From: Ferrigenium straubiae
Lineage (GTDB): Bacteria > Pseudomonadota > Gammaproteobacteria > Burkholderiales > Gallionellaceae
Direction: 5' to 3'
DNA: 64,000 nt
Assembly: GCA_019449655.1 (NCBI GenBank)
Contig: JAHQXD010000002.1
Coordinates: 322,321-386,320 of the forward strand
Shown: piece by piece, positions 37,957 through 46,064 of the stretch
Layout of the letters: each line of letters starts with the position of its first letter
Numbering within the stretch: position 1 is the stretch's first letter
The notes under the pieces: model-generated
What the model was told of the DNA's origin: nothing
Database searches by the model: none
What the model saw: the letters and a program-made list of their open reading frames with translations, nothing else
Program-made: the position numbers and the translations under genes

Positions 37957-39066
37957 ATGGCTGAGATATCCAGAATCATTCCGATTGCATCCGCTGTCAC
38001 ACAGGAGACTGGGGCCGTACTGGATGATACCTTGCGGGGATATGGGCAATTCGTTGCCGACTCCCTGCAGCGGCCGCTGCGCGACCTGCGCATCTCGGTC
38101 ACCGATCGCTGCAACCTGCGCTGCACCTACTGCATGCCGCGCGAAGCCTTCGATGAGCATTCCTTCCTGCCGCGCGCCGAGCTGCTCAACTTCGAGGAGA
38201 TCGAGCGGCTGGCCAGATCGTTTATCCAGCTCGGGGTGCAGAAAATCCGCCTGACCGGCGGCGAGCCGCTGCTGCGCCGCGGTGTCGAACGTCTGATCGA
38301 GTCGCTCGCCAGGCTGCACACTAGGGAAGGCAAGCCGGTCGAAGTCGCGCTGACCACCAATGCCGTGCTGCTGGCCAAGAAGGCGCAGGCGCTCAAGGAT
38401 GCCGGCCTGGCGCGCATCACCGCCAGCCTCGACGGACTGACCGACGAGACCTTCCGGCACATGAGCGACTCGGATGTTTCCGTTAGGACCGTGCTGGACG
38501 GCATCGCTGCCGCGCAGCGCGTCGGGCTTGCGCCGGTCAAGGTCAATATGGTGGTCAGGCGCGGCGTAAACGATCACGAAATCATCCCGATGGCGGGGCA
38601 TTTCCGCAACAGCGGCGTCGTGCTGCGCTTCATCGAATTCATGGACGTAGGCTGCACCAACGGCTGGTGCATGGACGACGTGGTTCCGGCGCGGGAAATC
38701 CTGGAAAAGATCAACAGCCGCTACCCTGTCCTGCAGGCCGACCCCAATTACACCGGCGAAGTCGCGGAGCGCTGGCGCTATGCGGACGGCGGCGGCGAGG
38801 TCGGGGTGATCGCATCGGTCACCCAGGCGTTCTGCCACGAATGCACCCGCGCGAGGCTTTCCACCGACGGCAAGCTCTATACCTGTCTGTTCGCCAGCAA
38901 TGGCGCGGACTTGCGCGGCCCGCTGCGCACGGGTGCGACGGATCAAATGCTGACCAACCTGATTGCCGGCAAGTGGGAGCAGCGCTTCGACCGCTACTCG
39001 CAACTGCGCCACGCCGCGACGGAAAGACCCAGAGAAAAAATAGAAATGTCCTATATCGGCGGGTGA
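37957..39066 (+). CDS. moaA: GTP 3',8-cyclase (molybdenum cofactor biosynthesis protein A)
   Basis: MoaA (369 aa) is the radical SAM enzyme that converts GTP to the 3',8-cyclised intermediate of molybdopterin synthesis. The N-terminal cluster motif is [12 protein letters not shown] (C52, C56, C59), and the C-terminal cluster is [18 protein letters not shown] (C293, C296, C310). The C-terminal GG pair needed for activity is present (SYIGG). An N-terminal extension of ~40 residues precedes the core. It starts 8 nt after the MobB-like gene. Confidence 0.97.
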   Translation: MAEISRIIPIASAVTQETGAVLDDTLRGYGQFVADSLQRPLRDLRISVTDRCNLRCTYCMPREAFDEHSFLPRAELLNFEEIERLARSFIQLGVQKIRLTGGEPLLRRGVERLIESLARLHTREGKPVEVALTTNAVLLAKKAQALKDAGLARITASLDGLTDETFRHMSDSDVSVRTVLDGIAAAQRVGLAPVKVNMVVRRGVNDHEIIPMAGHFRNSGVVLRFIEFMDVGCTNGWCMDDVVPAREILEKINSRYPVLQADPNYTGEVAERWRYADGGGEVGVIASVTQAFCHECTRARLSTDGKLYTCLFASNGADLRGPLRTGATDQMLTNLIAGKWEQRFDRYSQLRHAATERPREKIEMSYIGG

Positions 39067-39110
39067 TGATTTTTTCGCGCGTAATTCATTTTCAACTGTA
39101 GACTGCCTGC

Positions 39111-39950
39111 ATGGACGACCAACAACTGCTGCGCTATAGCCGGCATATCCTGCTGCCGGAGATCGGCATCGAGGGGCAGCAGCGCCTGCTCGACGCTACG
39201 GCGCTCATCATCGGCCTCGGCGGGCTAGGCTCGCCCGCCGCGCTGTACCTCGCCGCCAGCGGCGTCGGCAAACTGATCCTGTGCGACCACGACGAGGTGG
39301 ACTTCAGCAATCTGCAGCGCCAGATCATCCACCGCACTTCGACGGTCGGGCTGCCCAAGGTCGACTCCGCGCAGGCCGCGCTGCACGAGATCAACCCCGA
39401 AGTCGAATGCGTTGCCGTACCGGTGCGCGCCGATGCGGCGCAGTTGCGCGAGCTGGCTGCGCAGGCTGACGTGGTGCTGGATTGCAGCGACAACTTTGCC
39501 ACGCGCTACGCCGTCAACCGCGTCTGCCTGGAACTGCGCAAGCCGCTGGTTTCGGGCGCGGCGATCCAGTTCGACGGGCAGGTCTCGGTATTCGACTTCC
39601 GCCGTGAAGAGGAACCCGAACAAACGAAAGCACCCTGCTACAACTGTCTGTTCCCCGAGGACAGCGTAGCGGCCGAGCTGCGCTGTGCGACCACCGGCGT
39701 ATTCGCGCCGCTGGTCGGCATCGTCGGCGCGCTGCAGGCGGCGGAGGCGCTCAAGGTGTTGATGGGAGTGGAGCGCGGCCTGAGCGGCAGGCTGCTCACG
39801 ATCAACGCGCTCGACATGCAGGTCATGCGCAGCGCGCTGAGCAAGGACCCCGCCTGCCGCGCCTGTGGCGGTACGGCCTCTCCCTTGCGGGAGGAAGATG
39901 TTGTGATGGAAAGTTGCACTTCAAAGGCGAATGGCACATGGACGAATTGA
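39111..39950 (+). CDS. moeB: Molybdopterin-synthase adenylyltransferase (MoeB/ThiF-like E1)
   Basis: A 279-aa E1-like enzyme that adenylates the C-terminal glycine of MoaD. Seen: [20 protein letters not shown], the nucleotide motif [20 protein letters not shown] (~33-52), the zinc cysteines in [10 protein letters not shown] and ACRACGG, and [11 protein letters not shown]. It is ~30 residues longer than E. coli MoeB. The extra C-terminus ([10 protein letters not shown]...) is encoded across a CTCTCCC/GGGAGGA palindrome. Its 3' end overlaps moaC by 13 nt. Since moaD is in the same operon, MoeB is preferred over ThiF. Confidence 0.92.
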   Translation: MDDQQLLRYSRHILLPEIGIEGQQRLLDATALIIGLGGLGSPAALYLAASGVGKLILCDHDEVDFSNLQRQIIHRTSTVGLPKVDSAQAALHEINPEVECVAVPVRADAAQLRELAAQADVVLDCSDNFATRYAVNRVCLELRKPLVSGAAIQFDGQVSVFDFRREEEPEQTKAPCYNCLFPEDSVAAELRCATTGVFAPLVGIVGALQAAEALKVLMGVERGLSGRLLTINALDMQVMRSALSKDPACRACGGTASPLREEDVVMESCTSKANGTWTN

Positions 39951-40456
39951 CCCATTTTTCCGACGCGGGCCGCGCGCGCATGGTGGATGTCTCGGCAAAA
40001 TCCGACACCCAGCGCGTCGCGATTGCCAGCGGCGTGCTGCGCATGCAGCCCGCGACGCTGGAGCGCATCCGCGCGGGCAGGATCGCCAAGGGCGACGTGC
40101 TGACGGTGGCCGATGTCGGCGCGGTCATGGCGGCGAAGCGCACCTCCGACATGATCCCGATGTGCCATCCCATTGCGCTGACCGGCGTGGAGGTCGAGTT
40201 CAGCGAGATCACCGAGCCGGATGCGAGCGGCTGCGTGGGCATCAAGGTCGTCACCACGGCGGGCTGCACCGGCCAGACCGGGGTCGAGATGGAGGCCTTG
40301 TGCGCCGCCAATGTGGCGCTGCTGACCATTTACGACATGTGCAAGGCGATCGACCGCGGCATGCGCATCGAGTTCGTGCAGCTGGAGGAGAAGCGCGGCG
40401 GCAAGAGCGGCGTCTGGCTTCGGGAAGACTTGGGGAAGCGCGGAGAAATGAAATGA
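39938..40456 (+). CDS. moaC: Cyclic pyranopterin monophosphate synthase
   Basis: MoaC (172 aa) turns the MoaA product into cyclic pyranopterin monophosphate. Conserved: [38 protein letters not shown], the DMCKAIDR helix, and the catalytic Lys in [14 protein letters not shown] 39938 ([19 protein letters not shown]) matches the family; it lies inside the end of moeB. The stop overlaps the moaD ATG (ATGA). Confidence 0.97.
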   Translation: MDELTHFSDAGRARMVDVSAKSDTQRVAIASGVLRMQPATLERIRAGRIAKGDVLTVADVGAVMAAKRTSDMIPMCHPIALTGVEVEFSEITEPDASGCVGIKVVTTAGCTGQTGVEMEALCAANVALLTIYDMCKAIDRGMRIEFVQLEEKRGGKSGVWLREDLGKRGEMK

Positions 40457-40692
40457 TCAGGGTGTTGTTCTTCGGCCCGATCGCGGCCGCGACGGGCGAG
40501 CGGGAGGTCTCGGTGGCGCATGCGCCGGGGCTGACGCTGGGCAGCCTCAAGGAAACGCTTGCGGCGCGTTACCCGGAAGCCATGCACCTCGCGACGATGA
40601 TGGCGGTCAACGGCGAACACGCCCGCGACCTTGCGCTGCCGCTTGCGGACAACAGCGAAGTGGCCTTCATGGCCAAGTTTTCAGGCGGGTAA
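40453..40692 (+). CDS. moaD: Molybdopterin synthase small subunit
   Basis: MoaD (79 aa), a ubiquitin-like sulfur carrier: [20 protein letters not shown] to the C-terminal FMAKFSGG. The final GG is adenylated by MoeB, then thiocarboxylated, and donates sulfur to precursor Z within MoaD-MoaE. Its start overlaps moaC by 4 nt; moaE follows after 11 nt. Confidence 0.96.
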   Translation: MIRVLFFGPIAAATGEREVSVAHAPGLTLGSLKETLAARYPEAMHLATMMAVNGEHARDLALPLADNSEVAFMAKFSGG

Positions 40693-40703
40693 AGGGTGAT
40701 CCA

Positions 40704-41129
40704 ATGAAAGACGCAGTTCGCATCCAGGCCGAAGACTTCTCCCAGGACGAGGAGATTGCGGCGCTCAAGGGCAGCTCGAAACGCATGGGCGGCATCGCCA
40801 CCTTTCTCGGCTGCGCGCGTGATTTTTCGGAAGGGCGCGAGGTCTCGGAGATCAGCTTCGATGCCTACGGCAGCATGGCGCTGTCGGAACTGAACAAGCT
40901 GCGCAGCGATGCGATCGAGAAATACGCCCTGCTGGATGCGCGCATCGTGCATCGCATCGGCACGGTCAGCGGCGGCGACAACATCGTGTTCATCGCGGCA
41001 GGCGCGGAGCATCGCGTCGCCGCACTGGAAGCCTGCCGCTGGATGATCGACGAGCTGAAGCAGCGCGTGCCGATCTGGAAGAAAGAAGTCACGCCGCAGG
41101 GAGAGTCTTGGGTGACTCCCCATCCATAG
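40704..41129 (+). CDS. moaE: Molybdopterin synthase large subunit
   Basis: MoaE (141 aa), catalytic subunit of molybdopterin synthase. Conserved features: GGIATFLGCARDFSEGREVS, FDAYGSMALSELNKLR, HRIGTVSGGDNIVFIA and the active-site Lys region VPIWKKEVTPQGESWV. Complete and of normal length; directly follows moaD. Confidence 0.97.
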   Translation: MKDAVRIQAEDFSQDEEIAALKGSSKRMGGIATFLGCARDFSEGREVSEISFDAYGSMALSELNKLRSDAIEKYALLDARIVHRIGTVSGGDNIVFIAAGAEHRVAALEACRWMIDELKQRVPIWKKEVTPQGESWVTPHP

Positions 41130-41138
41130 GTTTAATTC

Positions 41139-41627
41139 ATGCCGAACGTATTTACCGTCGTCGGGCATTCCGGTTCCGGCAAGACCACGCTGGTCGAAAA
41201 GCTGCTGCATGAGCTGAGCGGCCGGGGGCTGCGCGTCGCGACCATCAAGCACGCGCATCACAAGGTGGTGCTGGACACTCCCGGCAAGGACAGCTTCCGC
41301 TACAAACAGGCCGGCGCGGTGATGAGCATGCTGGTCACGTCCAACGAGCTGCAACTGGTCGCCGACGCGGTCGACCGGCGCGAGCCGGAGCAACTGGCGG
41401 GGCGCTTCCTCGGCGAGGCCGACCTGGTGCTCGCGGAAGGCTTTTCCCACTGCGCCGGAGCGAAGATCGAGGTGCTGCGCCGCGAATGCGCCAAGCCGCC
41501 GCGCTGCACGATCGAGGACGGGCTGATCGCCATCGTCACCGACATGGACGAGGTCTATCCGCAGTTGCCGCATTTCGGGCTGGAGGACGTCGCCGCGATT
41601 GCGCAGTTCCTGCTCGACCGGAAATGA
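41139..41627 (+). CDS. mobB: Molybdopterin-guanine dinucleotide biosynthesis adapter protein, intact MobB
   Basis: MobB (162 aa) with an intact P-loop VVGHSGSGKTTLVEKLLHEL and the family segment TIKHAHHKVVLDTPGKDSFR. It binds GTP and helps MobA attach GMP to molybdopterin. It lies 9 nt after moaE and overlaps mobA by 4 nt (ATGA). Compare the degenerate paralogue at 37418-37948. Confidence 0.95.
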   Translation: MPNVFTVVGHSGSGKTTLVEKLLHELSGRGLRVATIKHAHHKVVLDTPGKDSFRYKQAGAVMSMLVTSNELQLVADAVDRREPEQLAGRFLGEADLVLAEGFSHCAGAKIEVLRRECAKPPRCTIEDGLIAIVTDMDEVYPQLPHFGLEDVAAIAQFLLDRK

Positions 41628-42208
41628 TTACGGACTGCACCGCGATTGTCATGGCGGGCGGCGACTCAAGCCGCATGGGAACGGACAAGGCGAACGTGAC
41701 GCTGGGCGGCAAGACACTGCTGCAGACGGTTACCGCAACCATGCAGCAGCTGTTCCCGCAGGTGATCGTCAGCGTGCGCCAGCCGCGCGCCGGGATCGAC
41801 CTGCCGCAGGTCTGCGACGAAGTACCCGACGGCGGCCCGCTGGCCGGGCTGGCTGCCTCCCTCGGCAAGATCACCACGCCGTGGGCGTTCATGGTGGCCT
41901 GCGACATGCCTTTCGTCGTGCCGGAAGTGGTCGAGTTGCTCGCAAAATACCGTTTGCAGCATCAGGCGGTCGTGCCCGTCGTGCATGGGCATCCGCAGCC
42001 GCTCGCGGCCTTCTATGCGGCCAGTTGCCTCGCGCCGCTGTGCGCGAGCCTCGCTGCGCAGCAAAAGGGTTTGCGCGGCGTGTTGCAACAGCTGGACGTG
42101 CGCTATGTGGACGAGGCAGAGATGCTCAAGGCCGATCCGCAGCTGCGCAGTTTTTTCGATCTGGACACGCCGCAGGATGTTGCGGCGGCAATGAATGGAG
42201 TGAGGTGA
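41624..42208 (+). CDS. mobA: Molybdenum cofactor guanylyltransferase
   Basis: MobA (194 aa) couples GTP and Mo-molybdopterin to form Mo-MGD, the cofactor of DMSO-reductase-family enzymes such as nitrate reductase and formate dehydrogenase. Seen: the nucleotidyltransferase motif AIVMAGGDSSRMGTDKANVT, DEVPDGGPLAGLAA, FMVACDMPFV and the C-terminal FFDLDTPQDV. Its ATG overlaps the mobB stop, and its stop (TGATG) overlaps the moeA start. Confidence 0.97.
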   Translation: MITDCTAIVMAGGDSSRMGTDKANVTLGGKTLLQTVTATMQQLFPQVIVSVRQPRAGIDLPQVCDEVPDGGPLAGLAASLGKITTPWAFMVACDMPFVVPEVVELLAKYRLQHQAVVPVVHGHPQPLAAFYAASCLAPLCASLAAQQKGLRGVLQQLDVRYVDEAEMLKADPQLRSFFDLDTPQDVAAAMNGVR

Positions 42209-43446
42209 TGGAACATTTGCAAGTAAGCGAGGCGCAGCGCGTTGTGCTTGATTCGGTCGCGGCGTCGGGCGCGGAGCAGGTGAAACTCGAACAATCGCTG
42301 GGCCGCGTGCTGGCCGAGGAAGTGCGCGCCAACCGCGACCAGCCGCCCTACGACATCTCGGCGATGGACGGCTACGCGCTACGCAGCGCCGATATGGGCA
42401 CTGTTCCCGCGACGCTGGAAATCATCGAAGACATCAAGGCCGGAGACATGCCGACCAAGACGCTGGCGCCCGGCCAGTGCGCGCGCATTATGACCGGCGC
42501 GCCGATGCCGCAGGGCGCCGATGCGGTGATCCGGGTCGAGGACACCGAGGCAAAACCGGACAGCCGCGTGCAGATCAATCTGTCGGTCAAGCCGGGCAAC
42601 GACATCCGCCGCCTCGGCGAAAATATGCGCAACGGTGAGGTGGTGCTGACGCCTGGCACCGAAATTACACCCGGCGTGATCGGCGTGCTGGCGACGGTGA
42701 AGCGTGCGCAGGTGCAGGTATACCGGCGGCCGCGCGTGGCAATCCTGTCCACCGGCAACGAGCTGGAAGGCCTCGACGAGCCCGTCGATCCGAACAAGAT
42801 TCCCAATTCCAACAGCTATGCGCTGATGGGTCAGGTGCAGGCGCTGGGCATCGAGCCAGTGCTGCTCGGCATCGCGCGCGACGATCCCGACGAACTGGCG
42901 CGCTACCTGAAGCGTGGGCTGGAATATGACGTGCTGCTGGTTTCCGGCGGCACCTCGGTCGGCGTGCACGACTACGTCCGCCCGACCATCGAGGCGCTGG
43001 GTGCGAAGATGCTGTTCTGGCGCGTGGCGATGAAGCCGGGGCATCCGGTCGCGTTCGGCAAGGTCGGTGAGAAAATAATTTTTGGTTTACCGGGAAATCC
43101 CGTTTCGAGCATGGTCTGCTTCGAGCAATTCGTCGTGCCGGCGCTACGCCGCATGATGGGGCACGCACGCACCCACCGCCGCACCGTCTCAGCGCGTCTC
43201 ACGCACAACGTGAAGCACCAGCCCGGGCGCACCGAGTTCATCCGCGTGATGCTCGCGCAGGAAGAGGGCGGCTACGCGGCCACCTCCACCGGTGCGCAGG
43301 GTAGTGGCATGCTGCTGTCCATGGCGCGGGCGGACGGCCTGGCAGTTTTGCCGGCGGAGTGCAACGGTTTTGCGGCGGGCAGCATGGTGGCGGTGCAGTT
43401 GCTCGACGGCACGGCTTTCCAGGATGGCATGTGCTTCAAGGAGTAA
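42208..43446 (+). CDS. moeA: Molybdopterin molybdenumtransferase
   Basis: MoeA (412 aa) inserts molybdate into adenylated molybdopterin. Characteristic: PYDISAMDGYALRSADM, ARIMTGAPMPQGADAVIRVE, the nucleotide-binding loop LLVSGGTSVGVHDYVRPTIE and GLPGNPVSSMVCFEQFV. The C-terminal domain IV is complete. Its start shares one base with the mobA stop. A repeat element separates it from mog. Confidence 0.97.
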   Translation: MEHLQVSEAQRVVLDSVAASGAEQVKLEQSLGRVLAEEVRANRDQPPYDISAMDGYALRSADMGTVPATLEIIEDIKAGDMPTKTLAPGQCARIMTGAPMPQGADAVIRVEDTEAKPDSRVQINLSVKPGNDIRRLGENMRNGEVVLTPGTEITPGVIGVLATVKRAQVQVYRRPRVAILSTGNELEGLDEPVDPNKIPNSNSYALMGQVQALGIEPVLLGIARDDPDELARYLKRGLEYDVLLVSGGTSVGVHDYVRPTIEALGAKMLFWRVAMKPGHPVAFGKVGEKIIFGLPGNPVSSMVCFEQFVVPALRRMMGHARTHRRTVSARLTHNVKHQPGRTEFIRVMLAQEEGGYAATSTGAQGSGMLLSMARADGLAVLPAECNGFAAGSMVAVQLLDGTAFQDGMCFKE

Positions 43447-43472
43447 GTAATGAATCCGGAAAAGACTATTCG

Positions 43473-43563
43473 CCACGAAGAGCACGAAGCACACGAAGAG
43501 TTTTCAATAGGTTGCAGCCGGCAATCGTTTGGTTTTTCTTCGTGTTCTTCGTGTGCTTCGTGG
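43473..43563. repeat. CACGAAG-type inverted repeat, copy 2
   Basis: Left arm 43473-43498 (CCACGAAGAGCACGAAGCAC...) and right arm 43538-43563 (...TTCGTGTGCTTCGTGG) with a 39-nt centre. It is located between moeA and mog inside the molybdenum operon. Arms are imperfectly complementary and share the CACGAAG unit with copies at 31660 and 49115. Confidence 0.8.
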
Positions 43564-43576
43564 TAAAGGGGGTTAA

Positions 43577-44119
43577 ATGAGCATTGCACGCATCGGTATT
43601 CTGACCATTTCCGACCGCGCGAGCCGCGGCGAATACGAGGACAAGGGCGGTCCGGCGATACATGCCTGGTTTACGCGCGTGCTGACCTCGCCGTGGGAAC
43701 AGGTGGTGCGGGTGATTCCCGACGAACAGCCGCTGATCGAGGCGACGCTGATCGAGCTGAGTGACCGGGAGAACTGCTCCCTGATCGTTACCACCGGCGG
43801 CACCGGCCCGGCGCTGCGCGATGTCACGCCGGAAGCCACCGAGGCGGTGTGCGAGAAGATGATGCCGGGCTTCGGCGAGCTGATGCGCGCCGCATCCCTG
43901 AAGTTCGTGCCCACCGCTATTCTCTCGCGCCAGACCGCCGGTATCCGCGGCAAGAGCCTGATCGTCAACCTGCCCGGCAAGCCTTCCGCGATCGACGACT
44001 GCCTGAACGCGGTGTTCCCCGCGATCCCGTACTGCATCGACCTGATCGAGGGTGCGTACCTGGAATCCGATCCGGAGCAATGCAAGGCGTTTCGTCCGGC
44101 GCACGCCAAACGTATGTAA
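43577..44119 (+). CDS. mog: Molybdopterin adenylyltransferase
   Basis: Mog (180 aa) adenylates molybdopterin before metal insertion by MoeA. Seen: ARIGILTISDRASRGEYEDK, LIVTTGGTGPALRDVTPEAT and NLPGKPSAIDDCL. The serine-rich TISDRAS start and TTGGTG loop are diagnostic of the MogA/MoaB fold, and LKFVPTAILSRQTAGIRGKS places it with Mog. It ends the cofactor-synthesis block; a 595-bp gap follows. Confidence 0.95.
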   Translation: MSIARIGILTISDRASRGEYEDKGGPAIHAWFTRVLTSPWEQVVRVIPDEQPLIEATLIELSDRENCSLIVTTGGTGPALRDVTPEATEAVCEKMMPGFGELMRAASLKFVPTAILSRQTAGIRGKSLIVNLPGKPSAIDDCLNAVFPAIPYCIDLIEGAYLESDPEQCKAFRPAHAKRM

Positions 44120-44345
44120 CTTCACTTGAAAAATTGGGAGGGGACCGCAAAAAAGCGAGATTCCTAATGCCCGGCGGGCATGTCACGATAGTCTGACGGT
44201 TGTTCATTCTGGTGTTCCCTTTTCAACTATGCTCTGATTTCCACAACCTTGCAGGTCTCGCTTGCCCGGGTGGCATGGCAAGAGGCGGTTCCCCCATTTA
44301 TTCTGGCATGGTAGGATTCTTAGTCGTGTTTCAGGCTCGGATTTG

Positions 44346-44369
44346 CGTTATATACCACCTACCCTAACG
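44346..44369. promoter_or_regulatory. ModE-box-like palindrome 1
   Basis: A 24-bp site starting CGTTATAT and ending CCTAACG. The outer CGTTA/TAACG arms are perfect and the interior CACCTAC resembles the E. coli modA operator as I recall it. A modE gene is 2.3 kb downstream. Confidence 0.6.
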
Positions 44370-44400
44370 AACTAGTTCTTTTTTTGGTTGTTTCGCCATG

Positions 44401-44424
44401 CGTTATATCGTATCGTGTATCACG
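44401..44424. promoter_or_regulatory. ModE-box-like palindrome 2 (weaker)
   Basis: A 24-bp site starting CGTTATAT and ending GTATCACG; the right half matches ATATAACG in 6 of 8 positions. It starts 55 bp, about five helical turns, after box 1. Confidence 0.45.
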
Positions 44425-44444
44425 CTATCAGGGAGGAAACAATT

Positions 44445-44471
44445 GTGCGAAAAGTTAATTTAACAGTTTAA
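44445..44471 (+). other. Possible leader mini-ORF in the porin leader
   Basis: GTG CGA AAA ... TAA encodes eight residues (MRKVNLTV). It is preceded by GGGAGG (44431-44436) with 8-nt spacing, which is a better ribosome site than many real genes have. It lies upstream of the hairpins and the terminator-like structure, as attenuation leaders do. It may also be chance. Confidence 0.25.
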
Positions 44472-44546
44472 CAAACAAAAGCTGCCTTGCTTGCAGGCTG
44501 GAATTTCAAGCGTCATTGCCGCATTTCGAATGCGGTGGGGGCTTGA

Positions 44547-44575
44547 AGGCGTTGTCGTTTACCGCCTCTTTTTTT
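44547..44575 (+). terminator. Terminator-like hairpin in the porin leader
   Basis: A short stem AGGCG/CGCCT (44547-44551 with 44563-44567) followed by C and seven Ts. It either ends transcripts from upstream (mog) or attenuates the porin. ModE-like box 3 begins 7 bp further on. Confidence 0.5.
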
Positions 44576-44581
44576 GAATGC

Positions 44582-44605
44582 CGTTATATGCAGCAAGATA
44601 TAACG
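44582..44605. promoter_or_regulatory. ModE-box-like palindrome 3 (perfect arms)
   Basis: CGTTATAT - GCAGCAAG - ATATAACG: perfect 8-bp arms around an 8-bp spacer, the typical form of a ModE operator. It lies 110 bp before the porin start codon and is the best of the three sites. Confidence 0.7.
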
Positions 44606-44714
44606 TGCATGGGTGGTAATACGACAAGCAACCAGCTCATCCCGAAAAGCGGGAAAGAGGGAATAAGGAAGAAGTGACTCAGAAGCACACCAACTAATCA
44701 AAAGGAGTTTATTC

Positions 44715-45830
44715 ATGCAAAAAAGAATCATCGCCACTGCCATCCTGGCTGCCGTTTCTGCGCCGGCTCTTGCCGATACCGGCAATGTCACCGTCTATGG
44801 CGTGTTGCATGCGGATGTCGAGTCCGTGAAAAATAACAAGGCCACCCTTGCAACCAACGCGGCCAGCCTGAACCGTGTGAGTTCCAACGCGACTCGCCTG
44901 GGGTTCAAGGGCAAGGAATATCTGGGTGACGATCTCACCGCAATCTGGCAACTGGAGGCGGAGTTCGACCTGACCAACAGCAACGGCGCGCCATTTGCGA
45001 AAACGCGTAACAGCAACGTGGGGCTGCAAGGCAATTTCGGCACCGCGTTTTTCGGCAACTGGGACACGCCCTACAAGGAGGCGCGCAGCCGGGTCGAGTT
45101 GTTCGGCAACACCCACATCGCCTCGGCGATCAACGTCATGGGACGTGCCGGGCTTAACACCAACAGCGTCACCGCTGCTTCGAGCACCGTTAACTTCAAT
45201 ACCCGGCAGAAAAACGTGCTCCAGTACTGGACGCCGGATTTCAACGGTTTCCAGGCCAGGCTGGCTTACGCGCCGGACAATGCCAAGAAAGGGACTCTCG
45301 CTGCGGGCGGCGACAAATCTATCTGGTCGTTTTCGGCTGCCTACGACAAGGATGCGTTCTATGCCGCCTACGCCTACGAGGCCCACAAGGATACGCTATC
45401 TACGGCAACCAGCCTGACCGACACGGCGAGCCGACTGGTCGGCACATACAAGATCGGGAACGGACTGATCGGCCTGACCTGCGAACGCCTGTCCGTGGCG
45501 ACGCTGACAACCAGCACCGCCACATCCTCGCGCAACGGCTGGGAACTGACCGGAAAATACAAGTTCGGCGCAAGCAACATCGGCGCGTTTTACGCACGCG
45601 CAGGCGATCTGGGCGGCGTGGCTAATACCGGCGCGAACCAATACTCCCTGCGCTATGGCTACAACCTCTCGAAGCGCACCGAACTGTATGGCTTCTACAC
45701 CCGCTTGAATAACGACGCGGCGGCCAGTTACAACTTCCATGCCGGCAACACCATAACCAGCACGGCGGGTGCGGCGGGTCTCGGTGCGACGCTCTCGGGG
45801 GGCGGGCTGGGGCTTCTGCATTCCTTCTAG
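44715..45830 (+). CDS. Gram-negative general porin, probably molybdate-regulated
   Basis: A 371-aa outer-membrane porin. The signal peptide is MQKRIIATAILAAVSAPALA, cleaved before DTGNVTVYGVLH. The opening GNVTVYGVLHADVES, LGFKGKEYLGDDLTAIWQLE and NVGLQGNFGTAFFGNWDTPY are typical of the betaproteobacterial 16-strand trimeric porin family. The chain ends in LLHSF with the terminal Phe used for BAM-dependent assembly. The position between the moa/mob genes and nifQ-modE-modABC, plus three ModE-like boxes upstream, suggests a channel for molybdate entry. That function is inference. AAAAGGAG precedes the ATG. Confidence 0.85.
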   Translation: MQKRIIATAILAAVSAPALADTGNVTVYGVLHADVESVKNNKATLATNAASLNRVSSNATRLGFKGKEYLGDDLTAIWQLEAEFDLTNSNGAPFAKTRNSNVGLQGNFGTAFFGNWDTPYKEARSRVELFGNTHIASAINVMGRAGLNTNSVTAASSTVNFNTRQKNVLQYWTPDFNGFQARLAYAPDNAKKGTLAAGGDKSIWSFSAAYDKDAFYAAYAYEAHKDTLSTATSLTDTASRLVGTYKIGNGLIGLTCERLSVATLTTSTATSSRNGWELTGKYKFGASNIGAFYARAGDLGGVANTGANQYSLRYGYNLSKRTELYGFYTRLNNDAAASYNFHAGNTITSTAGAAGLGATLSGGGLGLLHSF

Positions 45831-45896
45831 CCAGGAGCGCATCACAGCAATACAAGTAATACGCATAAATATAACGCCACAGGGGAAGGGAAAGTC

Positions 45897-46001
45897 ATGA
45901 TTCATGCTGTTCGTAACTGTCTATTTATCGCTGCTATCCGCACCAACCCGCGCCACGTAAATTGGTTACAGGCGATTGAGGTGCGGAAGATCTCCGACTG
46001 A
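45897..46001 (+). CDS. Possible small protein gene between porin and nifQ-like gene
   Basis: A 34-codon frame (MIHAVRNCLFIAAIRTNPRH ... EVRKISD) with a strong Shine-Dalgarno (GGGAAGGGAAAG, then TC, then ATG). No family is recognised. It is in the same direction as the porin and nifQ-like genes. It could be real, a leader peptide or chance. Confidence 0.3.
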   Translation: MIHAVRNCLFIAAIRTNPRHVNWLQAIEVRKISD

Positions 46002-46064
46002 GGCAAGGCGAGCGCCGGAACCATGATTGGGTCATCGCATTGTGCCAGCAGCGCGGGGGAGTTC

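Larger units (their letters stand above)
44120..44714. other. Long regulatory region upstream of the porin gene
   Basis: 595 bp without a large gene. It contains three ModE-box-like palindromes (listed separately), a possible leader mini-ORF (44445-44471), a nested hairpin (TTCAAGC at 44505-44511 with GCTTGAA at 44541-44547, enclosing CCGCATT/AATGCGG at 44519-44535) and a terminator-like hairpin (44547-44575). The porin Shine-Dalgarno AAAAGGAG lies at its end. This is far more regulatory structure than any other gap in the window. Confidence 0.6.
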
